Positions 12,201 through 25,600 of a DNA stretch of 64,000 nucleotides are shown here, piece by piece. Origin of the DNA: Saccharina japonica (taxonomy: Eukaryota > Sar > Phaeophyceae > Laminariales > Laminariaceae); assembly GCA_008828725.1 (NCBI GenBank), contig MEHQ01002060.1:626717-690716 (forward strand). The letters are read 5' to 3'. The number at the start of each line of letters is the position of its first letter. Within the stretch, counting starts at the first letter, position 1. A model generated the notes under the pieces. It was not told the DNA's origin and did no database searches. It saw only the letters and a list, made by a program, of their open reading frames with translations. The position numbers and the translations under genes were made by a program.

Positions 12201-15200
12201 CCTACTCCGTGACCCCGCATCTGAGTTACGACTACCAAAAGGGAAGGAGAGAGAAAGGAAGGCCGAAGACAATAAATGGAATAAACACACACACACAGTC
12301 GTGGCACAGTAGCGTCATAACAAACCCCTGAAACGTGACACTCTTGTTCAACCCAAGTGTAGCTTGGAACATTTTTCTCCGAATCGGTTGTTGGAGCCCA
12401 TGGGCTTTTGTATCGGACTTTACTGCTGTAGCTTGTGTATCGGAAAGCTTGTACCTTTTCTCCAAAAAAACGGTTTGCTGGAGGTCCTATACGTACTATG
12501 ATCAATCAAGTGAGGTGCCTCCTATCGTGGTGGCAGGAACTATACGGCTCATACCTCGCACGTCTCGCTGACCGGGCGATGGTACGGCAGAGGAATATTC
12601 CCCGAGTATCGCGGGTACGTGATCGGCAGCCTCCCCGAAGGGTTCACGGCACCGAACAGCACCTCTGCCACCGCTTGCCCTCCCGCTGGACCCAACAAAT
12701 ACGTGTGTAACACGGCGTCCACCTGGGGTGGCGTGTATAGGAGGGGGGTAGGGGGGGGCGTCATTTATGTTTATTTTCCATCTGCGGGGACTTTTATGTA
12801 CTCTTATACAATATATAGCAAGGCGACCAGAAGCCAACGGCGGCGGTGTAGAATACCTAGATAATGCCTCCAATGTTTACTGGAAAACCTGATAATTGCT
12901 ACGTATATACTTATATATATATATATATATTTTTTCAAGTATGCCCGTAATGACGAGAGGGTGGGTTAAAAGTAAGAAATCATGTAGCCTACTGTAGGCG
13001 CTCGCCATCTATACTAGGCTATACTACGAAATTGTAACAAGTCTACCCCCCCTTCTCGCTCCTTCAGAATAAGATCATACTTCTAATAGCAAGGGAATAA
13101 CGATGTTAGCCCAAAACATCTGATCTCAGCATTCTTACGAAGAGGTTCGGTTCGATACAGTATTAGCCGCAGAACCTAAAAGGCTAAACCGAGCCCTAAG
13201 CTTAAGCGTAACTCTCACCATGCCTGGCAGGTCCCCCAGTAACCGCGGGCGCCCCTCGACGAGCGCTAAGACTATGGGTGTCGTGCCATCGGAGACTTTC
13301 TTTAGGTCCTTGACGAAAGCCGCGATACCCGACGGCAGGTCTAGCTGCTTCAGGTCGCCGTTTTTTTCGGCATAGGCGGGCTCGCCCACGCACGCCACAA
13401 TGGCATCGGCCGAAAACGCCTGCGAAGGTGGAAAAAAGAGGGATGGGGGGAGAGGTGCGGCCGTTCACACCTCGCACAGATCATGATCTAGATCATCGAT
13501 TCCCACTTCATGATCTATAAGCAGAAGACCTTTCAGAAGACCTTTCAAGGCAGATCACCATAATTGATTCCCATTTCATTCTGTAAATATAATATTTCAA
13601 GGCAGATCACACATCATCGATCCCCACTTCGTGAGCTAGATCTTTCAAGGAAGTATACTCTAGATCTTGAATTGTCTATCTATAACCTGCATGATCTAGG
13701 ACATGTTTCCTGGGTTGGGTTTGTACTACGTAGGCAGATCTTGCACAAGACCTCATAACGGCGGTATGGTATGGTATGGACGGCATGGTATGGTATGGTA
13801 TGGTATGGTATGGTATGGTATGGTATGGTATGGTATGGTATGGCATGGCATGGCATGGCATGGGTATGGCATGGCATGGCATGAGTATGGTATGGTATTA
13901 CCCGTAAACAGGTAAATCATCTCCTACTGACCTCACTCAAGGCGTCGTCTCGATCCCTCTCGTTCGTCCCGTCCACACGAATCCCTTTCTTGTACACCAC
14001 CTCCACCTCAGGCATGTCCACCTCAGGCTCATCCTCGCCTCCAGGGGACGCACTCCCATCCTCCCCGAATTCTAGCGAGCCGTCTAGCAGACCCCGTATC
14101 CCTTCGAGTATCGTCTTTCCCTCGGTGGCTGAGAAATCCTCCGGACCGAGTGCACCCTAGCGGATGCCGCAAGCAAAAAAAAATATGGTGTACACCACAA
14201 AAAAAAAAAAAAACGGCGCACGAGTTTGAAGGGCGGAAAACAAAAAGAAGAAAAAGACGTATGCAAGATTCGAAGGAGGACGCGCGATAATTGTAGTTAG
14301 AGGCAACTCATCATATACAGACAAGAACGCGGATGATTAACACGGAGACCACAACACAAAACACGGACACAGACGCAAACATAGACAACAAAAAATGACC
14401 AGGTATAGACACAAAAAAAGCTCAACGCAAAGACGAACGAAATCATATACAGACAAGAACACGGATAACAAACACGGAGGCCACAACACAAAGCACGGTC
14501 ACAAACGCAAACAGTCATAGACAAAAGATAACCAGACACACACCCAAACAAACAAAAACTCAACGCAAACACGAGCAAAAGACGCCCACAGATAATCGAC
14601 ACATATTACACCTGTCAATATATCATCCACCCTCCCGATCGCAGCTAGAGCTAGAGCTACAGAGAGACAACAGACAGACACATAAATGCACACACACACA
14701 TACATACTTTACCTGCCAGTGTTTGGTCCACCCCCCGGACTGCAGCTGGAGCGAGTCGCACGCGGGCCCTACCAGCAGCAGTTTCTTCGTCCTCGAGCGA
14801 ATCAGAGGCAGCGCCGGTCCCCCCCCATCCCCTCCCCCTTCCCCCTTGCCGCTACCATTGCCACCACCACCTCCATTCCCACTCCCACCCCCGCTGTTGG
14901 ACATGTCCCTGTTCTTGAGTAGCGTTATGGATTCCCTGGCGGCCTTAAGCGCGGCTTCTCGGTCTTCCGCGCCGCCGACTTGGTTGAGCAAGGGCGACTG
15001 CAGAGACGGAACCGGAGAGTCTAGCAGTCCGAGGGATTCCTATTAAAAAAAGAATTTCGCACCGTTTGCGAAACAAGCAAGTGGGCATTCGAGGTGGCAT
15101 CAGCAGCAGCAGTGGCATGAGCAGTGGCATGAGTAGTGGCATGAATAGTGGCATGAATAGTGGCATCAGCAGTGGCATCAGCAGTGGCATCAGCAGTGGC

Positions 15201-16625
15201 ATCATCACTGGTATAAGCAGTGGCATCAGCAGTGGCATGAATAGTGGCATCAGCAGTGGCACCAGCAGTGGCATCAGCGGTGACATCAGCAGGGGTTTGT
15301 TGTATTAAGCGGCGTTAATTTTTTTATAAAACTGTGAGTACGTAAAGTTGTGGGGCGCAACAGGAACGAGTGAGTGGCGTTGGAAACCCCGCTCGGGCGC
15401 GCTCGGGAAGCGGTGCAGCCGAATCCAACATATCCCAACGGAAAACATAACGACAACAAGACAACGGTCATTACAACGGACAAAGAAGAAAACAACGACC
15501 GTGAGGAAAAGGGGCATCGCTACACCCAACGCCGAAGCTTGCAGGAATACTTCCTAGTCACCCCCCGCTATGTACTTTTCAAGTAACCACCCCCCCTCCT
15601 GTCATCCATATTCAAGTCTGCCTCACAAGCCGTTCTTGGTAGGATGCAGCTCACCCTTCATGCGACTCGCCGAACACCTCACGGCGCTTCGATCTTGGTG
15701 CTAACGATGTCTGCCTGGTCGGTGAAAACCCGACATGCTTCGTCCCGGCATTGTAGGGATGCGAGGGTCTATAGTCATACGACTACGGCCGTGCACGATA
15801 TGAGTACACCCCCCCCTCCCCCTCCCCCTCCCACGCACCTCTCCCCCCCCAACCCGACCGCCCCCTTACCTTCAAGGCGAGGACCCTCCTGACGGAGCGT
15901 TCTATTCTGTTTTGGGACACTCGCCCGGCGCGCACAAGGCCCAGCAGAGTCTGCGCGAAGGTGGCGTCGAGAGGCACCATAGACATGTCAATGCTCGTGT
16001 CCTCCATCGCCATGAACACCGACTCCTCCGCCCCTCCCGACACCTTGTGGTGGTCCTCCAGGTTAACGATCTCCGCGTAGTCCGTCACCAGCATCCCCAG
16101 GAACCCCATCCTGCCCCTCAGGACATCGACCAGAAACTTGCGGGAGGAGGCCAGGGGCACCCCGTTGAGCTCGTTGTAGCTCTCCATCGCCGAGGACACC
16201 CCGGCGTCCACAGCCGCCTGGAAAGGAGGCAAGTACATCTCGAGCAGCTCCTGCTCCGGGATGCGGCTGGGAGACCGGTCGTGTCCCGAGGTAGGGTGGC
16301 TATACCCCACGAAATGCTTCATGCAGGCCGCGGCTCGGAGCGGCTCTCCATCGTCCGCGTTCCCCCCCCACTCCATGGAAGCCTGGATGCCCTTGACCAG
16401 CGCCGCCCCCATGCGGGAGGTGAGGAGGGGGTCTTCCCCGAAAGTTTCGTAGACGCGCGGCCAGAGGGGCTGAGTGGCGAGGCCGAGGATGGGCGCGAAG
16501 AGCCATGGGACCGCGGCGGCGCGGCTGTCTCTCGCGGCGATCCGTCCCGCTTCCCTTGCCAGGCCGGGGTTGAATGTCGCCGCGAGGGCGATCTGCTGCG
16601 GGAATAGCGCAGCTCCCTGGAGAGG

Positions 16626-16657
<32 letters not shown>

Positions 16658-19600
16658 TGAACAGTAAGGTTGGCTTGTGCTTCCAAGGAAAAGGAAGGGA
16701 AAGGAATGTTTCACGCATCGGACAGGGCATCATCCTCATGATCCTCATCATCTTTATCATTTTTATCATTTTTATCATTTTTATCATATATCATCTATAC
16801 CATCTATACCATCTACACCATCTACATCATCTGTAGTATCTATATAATCTAAATCATCTGTATCATCTATACCATGTAGAGTCTATGTTTACCGTTGTGA
16901 GCTGTATGGTACAGATCCGATGTGGGGGAGAGTTAACGGCATGTGGGCTTGTCGTGGACAAAGCACAAAACATAACCGTGGAACTCCTTTGCGTCACAGG
17001 AAACCCTGCAAACCCCCACGCCACCCCGGAGCAGGCCGGAGACCCCAACAGCGCCAACGCGCCCGTGCTGTGGCCGGCCTGGGAGGGGCGCCAGTTGACC
17101 GCTCAGGGCAGGACGTCGGGCGCGCTCGCATTGGACAGCGTTATTGCTGCAGGCCGGGGCGGTGTCGGGAAGGGCTCGTTTTCCGACGATTTTGCCCAAG
17201 CGTGGCTCCGCGCAGGCGCGGATGCGATGGGAGGGGGAGGGGGAGGGGGGGGTGTACTCATATCGTGCACGGCCGTAGTCGTATGACTATAGACCCTCGC
17301 ATCCCTACAATGCCGGGACGAAGCATGTCGGGTTTTCACCGACCAGGCAGACATCGTTAGCACCAAGATCGAAGCGCCGTGAGGTGTTCGGCGAGTCGCA
17401 TGAAGGGTGAGCTGCATCCTACCAAGAACGGCTTGTGAGGCAGACTTGAATATGGATGACAGGAGGGGGGGTGGTTACTTGAAAAGTACATAGCGGGGGG
17501 TGACTAGGAAGTATTCCTGCAAGCTTCGGCGTTGGGTGTAGCGATGCCCCTTTTCCTCACGGTCGTTGTTTTCTTCTTTGTCCGTTGTAATGACCGTTGT
17601 CTTGTTGTCGTTATGTTTTCCGTTGGGATATGTTGGATTCGGCTGCACCGCTTCCCGAGCGCGCCCGAGCGGGGTTTCCAACGCCACTCACTCGTTCCTG
17701 TTGCGCCCCACAACTTTACGTACTCACAGTTTTATAAAAAAATTAACGCCGCTTAATACAACAAACCCCTGCTGATGTCACCGCTGATGCCACTGCTGGT
17801 GCCACTGCTGATGCCACTATTCATGCCACTGCTGATGCCACTGCTTATACCAGTGATGATGCCACTGCTGATGCCACTGCTGATGCCACTGATGATGCCA
17901 CTATTCATGCCACTATTCATGCCACTACTCATGCCACTGCTCATGCCACTGCTGCTGCTGATGCCACCTCGAATGCCCACTTGCTTGTTTCGCAAACGGT
18001 GCGAAATTCTTTTTTTAATAGGAATCCCTCGGACTGCTAGACTCTCCGGTTCCGTCTCTGCAGTCGCCCTTGCTCAACCAAGTCGGCGGCGCGGAAGACC
18101 GAGAAGCCGCGCTTAAGGCCGCCAGGGAATCCATAACGCTACTCAAGAACAGGGACATGTCCAACAGCGGGGGTGGGAGTGGGAATGGAGGTGGTGGTGG
18201 CAATGGTAGCGGCAAGGGGGAAGGGGGAGGGGATGGGGGGGGACCGGCGCTGCCTCTGATTCGCTCGAGGACGAAGAAACTGCTGCTGGTAGGGCCCGCG
18301 TGCGACTCGCTCCAGCTGCAGTCCGGGGGGTGGACCAAACACTGGCAGGTAAAGTATGTATGTGTGTGTGTGCATTTATGTGTCTGTCTGTTGTCTCTCT
18401 GTAGCTCTAGCTCTAGCTGCGATCGGGAGGGTGGATGATATATTGACAGGTGTAATATGTGTCGATTATCTGTGGGCGTCTTTTGCTCGTGTTTGCGTTG
18501 AGTTTTTGTTTGTTTGGGTGTGTGTCTGGTTATCTTTTGTCTATGACTGTTTGCGTTTGTGACCGTGCTTTGTGTTGTGGCCTCCGTGTTTGTTATCCGT
18601 GTTCTTGTCTGTATATGATTTCGTTCGTCTTTGCGTTGAGCTTTTTTTGTGTCTATACCTGGTCATTTTTTGTTGTCTATGTTTGCGTCTGTGTCCGTGT
18701 TTTGTGTTGTGGTCTCCGTGTTAATCATCCGCGTTCTTGTCTGTATATGATGAGTTGCCTCTAACTACAATTATCGCGCGTCCTCCTTCGAATCTTGCAT
18801 ACGTCTTTTTCTTCTTTTTGTTTTCCGCCCTTCAAACTCGTGCGCCGTTTTTTTTTTTTTTTGTGGTGTACACCATATTTTTTTTTGCTTGCGGCATCCG
18901 CTAGGGTGCACTCGGTCCGGAGGATTTCTCAGCCACCGAGGGAAAGACGATACTCGAAGGGATACGGGGTCTGCTAGACGGCTCGCTAGAATTCGGGGAG
19001 GATGGGAGTGCGTCCCCTGGAGGCGAGGATGAGCCTGAGGTGGACATGCCTGAGGTGGAGGTGGTGTACAAGAAAGGGATTCGTGTGGACGGGACGAACG
19101 AGAGGGATCGAGACGACGCCTTGAGTGAGGTCAGTAGGAGATGATTTACCTGTTTACGGGTAATACCATACCATACTCATGCCATGCCATGCCATACCCA
19201 TGCCATGCCATGCCATGCCATACCATACCATACCATACCATACCATACCATACCATACCATACCATACCATACCATGCCGTCCATACCATACCATACCGC
19301 CGTTATGAGGTCTTGTGCAAGATCTGCCTACGTAGTACAAACCCAACCCAGGAAACATGTCCTAGATCATGCAGGTTATAGATAGACAATTCAAGATCTA
19401 GAGTATACTTCCTTGAAAGATCTAGCTCACGAAGTGGGGATCGATGATGTGTGATCTGCCTTGAAATATTATATTTACAGAATGAAATGGGAATCAATTA
19501 TGGTGATCTGCCTTGAAAGGTCTTCTGAAAGGTCTTCTGCTTATAGATCATGAAGTGGGAATCGATGATCTAGATCATGATCTGTGCGAGGTGTGAACGG

Positions 19601-22600
19601 CCGCACCTCTCCCCCCATCCCTCTTTTTTCCACCTTCGCAGGCGTTTTCGGCCGATGCCATTGTGGCGTGCGTGGGCGAGCCCGCCTATGCCGAAAAAAA
19701 CGGCGACCTGAAGCAGCTAGACCTGCCGTCGGGTATCGCGGCTTTCGTCAAGGACCTAAAGAAAGTCTCCGATGGCACGACACCCATAGTCTTAGCGCTC
19801 GTCGAGGGGCGCCCGCGGTTACTGGGGGACCTGCCAGGCATGGTGAGAGTTACGCTTAAGCTTAGGGCTCGGTTTAGCCTTTTAGGTTCTGCGGCTAATA
19901 CTGTATCGAACCGAACCTCTTCGTAAGAATGCTGAGATCAGATGTTTTGGGCTAACATCGTTATTCCCTTGCTATTAGAAGTATGATCTTATTCTGAAGG
20001 AGCGAGAAGGGGGGGTAGACTTGTTACAATTTCGTAGTATAGCCTAGTATAGATGGCGAGCGCCTACAGTAGGCTACATGATTTCTTACTTTTAACCCAC
20101 CCTCTCGTCATTACGGGCATACTTGAAAAAAAAATATATATATATATATAAGTATATACGTAGCAATTATCAGGTTTTCCAGTAAACATTGGAGGCATTA
20201 TCTAGGTATTCTACACCGCCGCCGTTGGCTTCTGGTCGCCTTGCTATATATTGTATAAGAGTACATAAAAGTCCCCGCAGATGGAAAATAAACATAAATG
20301 ACGCCCCCCCCTACCCCCCTCCTATACACGCCACCCCAGGTGGACGCCGTGTTACACACGTATTTGTTGGGTCCAGCGGGAGGGCAAGCGGTGGCAGAGG
20401 TGCTGTTCGGTGCCGTGAACCCTTCGGGGAGGCTGCCGATCACGTACCCGCGATACTCGGGGAATATTCCTCTGCCGTACCATCGCCCGGTCAGCGAGAC
20501 GTGCGAGGTATGAGCCGTATAGTTCCTGCCACCACGATAGGAGGCACCTCACTTGATTGATCATAGTACGTATAGGACCTCCAGCAAACCGTTTTTTTGG
20601 AGAAAAGGTACAAGCTTTCCGATACACAAGCTACAGCAGTAAAGTCCGATACAAAAGCCCATGGGCTCCAACAACCGATTCGGAGAAAAATGTTCCAAGC
20701 TACACTTGGGTTGAACAAGAGTGTCACGTTTCAGGGGTTTGTTATGACGCTACTGTGCCACGACTGTGTGTGTGTGTTTATTCCATTTATTGTCTTCGGC
20801 CTTCCTTTCTCTCTCCTTCCCTTTTGGTAGTCGTAACTCAGATGCGGGGTCACGGAGTAGGCGCTTCTCCCATCCTCCCCACTACGGTTCGCGCCTTGAA
20901 TTTTTATCGCGAGAATACTTCCGCCCTTTCTTTCCCTTGTCGACTCGCATCGAATTGCGCTGTTAACTGTATCATAGGAGCGAGGGCCTGCACCACTACC
21001 ACAATACTGCGTACTAAAGTACCACTCTGTTCCGATATGTAAGCACAGTTTTGACTGATGCCATGCAGTGACTGATGCCATGCCGTGACGGATGCCGTGA
21101 CTGATGCCATGACTGATGCCATGCCTTTGTGACTGATGCCATGCCACGAACTGATGCCACGCCATGACTGACGCCACGGCCGTGGCCATGACTGCTGTGC
21201 CACGCCATGCCGTGCAGAATGAGGGCGGCGGCGAGGGAGAGTGCGAAGTGGAGTGGTGGTTCGGGGAGGGCCTGAGCTACACGGACTTCGAGTACACTGA
21301 CCTCGAGGTGAAGCCGGACAGCATCACGGAAGGCGACACCTTTACGGTGAGAAACAACAAACAACAACGGTTGCGCCGCTGTGTTATCTTGTCCTTGCCC
21401 TTGGAGGAAGGGCGGGGCGGGGCGGGACGGGGCGTGAGCGGGAAGGGGGTTATTTCGCTATAATTAGTCGTCTATTCCGTTTCGTTTCGTTTCGTTTTTA
21501 CTCTTGGTCTTGTTGTTTCATTGTTTCGTCGGGGGGGGGGGGGGCGCTTGCTCGCTCCGGGGGTACTCGCATCATTCAGGGCCGTAGTCGTATGGCCATA
21601 GACCGTCGCATCCCTACGAGGCCAGGACGGAGCACGTCGGGTTTCCACCGATCAGGCATTGGCATCTGGTCGGAGGAAGGTTTTTCGATGGGTCCCATAA
21701 TTTACGTTTTTTTTCATACTGCATTGTGTCTTGTTTCGTTATTTCATTGTTCCGTCGGGGGAGAGGAGGGGGTTATATTTTATTCAAGTATTATTCGACT
21801 AGACTGCTTTGTCATTTCATTATTTTGTCGTATGTAGGCAATCGTTCATTTCACTTTTTCGCTCGAAAGAAAGCCCTGTTATTTCTTCTTTCAGGCCCCG
21901 GTATAAGGTAAGGTACCAGAGATGCTATGACGGCATAAGGTAAGGCACTCGTGACAAAAAAAATGTGAAGGGAGTGCTTAATTTAACTGAGCGAGTGCGC
22001 CGTGCCGAATGCACCGACTTGCGCTACGTACGCAACAATTCCCCAAGCACCACTGAATGACAAGCCAACCGTGGCTCAAGACGGGGGTCAGAACTCTGCC
22101 CCCTCCCCGCCGCTATAACCCCTTCCGCCGCATTCCCCGCAGCACCTACCTTGAGCGGAAGAGCTCATCGACGGGGAGGGCAATATTCCACCGTACTTTG
22201 TTGATGGGGGGCGTGTTGTTATCATAGCCCTGTTGGGGTTTATCAGACTTCACACAGGGAAATGGCCGATACAGCAGTAGTATATACGATAGTGACGATT
22301 TCAGCAAGGACCACTGCGTTGTGGGGGGATGGTGTCCGAGTTACAATGGTTGTGATGCAGTGGTTGCGATGCAAGGAGTCGTGCGGCACGGGCACATGCA
22401 ACGTGCAACATTATGCTATACTTGGTATACTCGTACTGCTCGTAGATGGTTGATAGCACGAACAAAAATCATTGGTTGGTTGCTATCCCTCACATCCCTT
22501 ATATCCCCTAGTAGGGGTCTCTTAAATAGGGGTCCGTTAAATAGGGTTACCTTAAATAGGGGTCCCTTAAAAAGGGGCCCCTTAAATAGGGGCCTCTTAA

Positions 22601-25600
22601 ATAGGGGCCTCTTAAATAGGGGTCCCTTAAATAGGGGTCCGTTAAATAGGGTTACCTTAAATAGGGGTCCCTTAATTAGGGACATCTTAAATAGGGGCCC
22701 TTAAATAGGGGCCCCTTAAATAGAGGTCCCTTACATATAGGGACATCTTAAATAGGGATCTCTTAAATAGGGGTCTCTTAAATAGGGGCCTCTTAAATAG
22801 GGGCCTCTTAAATAGGGGCCTCTTAAATAGGGGCCTCTTAAATAGGGGTCCCAATGGTGTCATAAAAGTTTCAAACGCGCTCAACCCCAGCGTCTCGCGG
22901 GGCGAAGGCAAAGGGCGAGGACAAAGGCCCGAACGATACCTCCACCCCTCCTCCACCCCTCCCTCCTCAAAATTGAAAACCTTCCTCACATGAGACAGAA
23001 GATATATCATAGATCATTCCCACTGCATGATCTAGATCCGTCACGGCAGATAGATCCTTGATATGTATACGCGTAACCTTACCTAGCCGTATAGTTTGCG
23101 CGATCTAACGTATATTTCCTGGGTTGGATCTGTACTGTTCAGATCCTGCAGAACATGGCGTAACGGCAGTTTAGGATGTAGATGATCTGTACATGATCTG
23201 TATGATATGTAGATGATCTGTATGATCTGTAGATGATCTGTATGATATGTACATGATCTGTATGATCTGTAGATGATATGTATGACCTGTAGATGATCTG
23301 TATGATGTGCAGATAATTTGTCCGACGTGTGGAATATTTAAAGGCAGCCTTCACCTTTAGGCCCACGCTATGATACCAGCGCTTGCCTTCGCTGCCCCCA
23401 ACCCCGGACTCTCATAGCTCATACCTGGTACCTCATACCCACGATTCTGGCCGCCGTCCATATATACGTGTTTTTGTTGATGTTGTTGTTGTTGTTATTG
23501 TTGTTGTTATTTGTTGTTGTTTAAGGTGAGCTTGCAGGTGAATAACACGGGGAAGGTAGCCGGCGATGATGCCGTGTTGCTGTTCGCGACGGACCTCGTC
23601 AGGAAGGTAGCTCCGCGGTACAAGCTGCTCAAGGGCTTCGACAAAGTCAGACTGTCACCGGGGGAAACGAAAAAGGTCCGTTTAATCTATGTTTTTGATA
23701 CGGCAATCGCTCTCATTCTCACTTTCAAATTAGTTTTCGTTGTCGTTTTTTTTTTCTCTTCTTCATTCTTAATTTTTCTCATTTTTCGTTTTTCATTTTC
23801 ATTTGTTGACTCTTCTCGTGTCTGGTTTCCTTTTTCGTTTTTTGTTTTTCATTTTGTCATTTCTCGTTCTTCGTGTTTCTCTCTCTCGTTTGTTTTTGTT
23901 GTTGCTTTTTCTTACGATTTTTTTTTTTTTTTTGTATACCAGGTATAGGTTTCATGGTTTTGCGGCGTTCGTGTTGACGATGGCAGTGATACCGATGGTT
24001 GACGGATGGCGACCTCGCTTCTCAATTAGCCGCCGCCCCTCGTCGCCCTAACAGGCCCCTCTCTCCCCTTTTCTCCTTCCCCTTTCCGCTATCGCTATCC
24101 CTCTGACGCCGCTCCGACATCGCTCCGACACCGCTCCTCCATCGTTCCGACATGAAACATAGGTGACGTTCGAGCTGACCTCGAAAGAGCTCGAGTACGT
24201 GGGGCAGGACTTGAGACCGGTCTTGGAGCCCGGCGTCTTCCTGTTCGGCGTCGGTCCGGCGGCCGACTGTCGAGCGCAGCCTGAAAGTTGTGTCGCGCTG
24301 ACGGTGGCGGTGTCCGACAGTTACCAGCCGGCGTGCGCGGTGAGTTGCATCGGAAATTACGCGTGAGTCGGCTGAGGGTGCCATCTATTTGCCTCGAAAT
24401 ATGCAGTAAAGTTAGACTCCATTCGGTATACCAGGTGACACATGCGAAGGTAGATGTTCTAAAACTGATTTTTAAGAAGAATGAAGGGTACGTATAGACT
24501 AAGGGTGTGGTTAAGGAGCCTTTGGTGTATACTACTGTAGTATACCCATTCTAGCTAAAACGGTGATGTGTAAAGACAAAAGGCTACCGGAGAGGCAGAG
24601 GCAGAGGCAGAGACAGCTACTGCTACTGCTACTGCTAGCTCTACATCTCGGGTGCTATATTTACGTCCTTTTTTGCCGACTGACATGCCGTAATTACGTG
24701 CGGTATTTTCCGTAATTACCTGTTTTACACCCTTTTTGCTGACTAGTCAACCGTATTGCCTGTAGTCTAATGTTCTTCGTATATATATATATTTTTTTTT
24801 TTTCCCGCCGATTGGTAAGCGGTAATTACGTAAATAACCACTATTGATAGTATTAGTACCCGGTTTACGTAAAGCACAAGTGTGGGCCATCTGACCTGCG
24901 GCAGCAGCTTGGGGCGCGCTGCCAGACGCACTGCCGGCGATTCGCTCGAAGTGCAACATTTCGGGTGTTTTTTTTTTGTTTGCTGAAACTTTCTCTGCCC
25001 CCCTCCCTCCCTCCCTCCCTCCCTCCGCTAAACCCGTGCTGACAGGCGGCCTGCGAGCTGTGGTATCCCCCAGGTTATGCGGCCCCGGGAGGGTACGTTT
25101 GCCCCCACGAGGCCGAGCAGGTTTTCGATCGTAGAGAGGCGTGCATGGAGGAATGCGTTGAGGCAGTGTGGGGGTGGGGCTACGTCTCCTGCCTCGAACA
25201 GGTGGGCCGCTCTCCCGATCGTTGGGCGTCGATTATTCTGATGCATGGTTTGATACCTTCTGGAACGCATGAAAGCTGTTCTTCTTATCGCGTCACGTGC
25301 ATTTTCCCCTGACCGTTTCTCCGCACCTCCGTACTATAGCAACTCCCCCCCCCCCCCCCCGCTCCCCCTATCAATTCATTGGAGGCTGTCATCTAATACA
25401 GAAAACTCCGCCTCGCAAGCGGTTCTTAGTAGGGTGCAGCTCACCCATCATGCGACTCGCCGAACACCCCACGGCGCTTCGCACTTGGCGTAAGAAATGT
25501 CTACCTTGTCGGTGAAAAGCAGACGTGCCCCGTCCCGGCATTGTAGGGATGCGAGGGTCTATGGTCACACGACTACGGCCATGCATGAAAATGAAGTACA

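Larger units (their letters stand above)
12145..15833. repeat. Left arm of a 3.69-kb near-identical inverted repeat
   Basis: Reverse complement of 17228-20917. Paired positions sum to 33062 near the outer end and 33061 further in, so one 1-bp length change lies between about 12880 and 13130 (the AT/T run at 12910-12937). One substitution seen at about 15169. The arm starts immediately after a single N (12144) and ends inside the poly-C-rich tail of a SINE-like repeat. Confidence 0.95.
15834..17227. other. Spacer between the inverted arms
   Basis: 1394 bp. Holds GH3 exon 4 on the minus strand (15870-16616), a run of about 28 G at 16629-16657, a degenerate atcatc/tatcat microsatellite (about 16735-16875) and an open GC-rich segment at about 17000-17227. 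Confidence 0.9.
17228..20917. repeat. Right arm of the inverted repeat, in gene-sense orientation
   Basis: Carries GH3 exons 5-8 in the same direction as exons 1-3 and 9-13. Its outer edge (20917) falls in the middle of a dispersed repeat whose sequence carries on naturally past the edge (compare 10400-10430 reversed), whereas the left arm stops there at an N. This marks the right arm as the native copy. Confidence 0.95.
21347..23525 (+). other. GH3 intron 9
   Basis: Contains a truncated SINE-like copy (21559-21668), the 15-bp tandem array (22508-22855), a tgatctgta repeat (23170-23325) and a (tgttgt)n run next to the acceptor. The preceding 21030-21215 (end of intron 8) is a gactgatgccatg repeat. 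No gene seen. Confidence 0.7.

Noticed and set aside
13500-13680. Spaced gatctagatcatgat repeats considered as a CRISPR-like array
   Set aside because: Irregular spacing and degenerate units in a eukaryotic intron; mirrored in the other arm.
13676-13915. Open frames of the MPCHTIPYHTIP and GMVWYGMVW kind on both strands
   Set aside because: They translate the TGGTA pentanucleotide array and recur in mirror image in the other arm.
15912-16607. Plus-strand open frame of 231 codons opposite GH3 exon 4
   Set aside because: Antisense shadow of a well-conserved GH3 catalytic exon.
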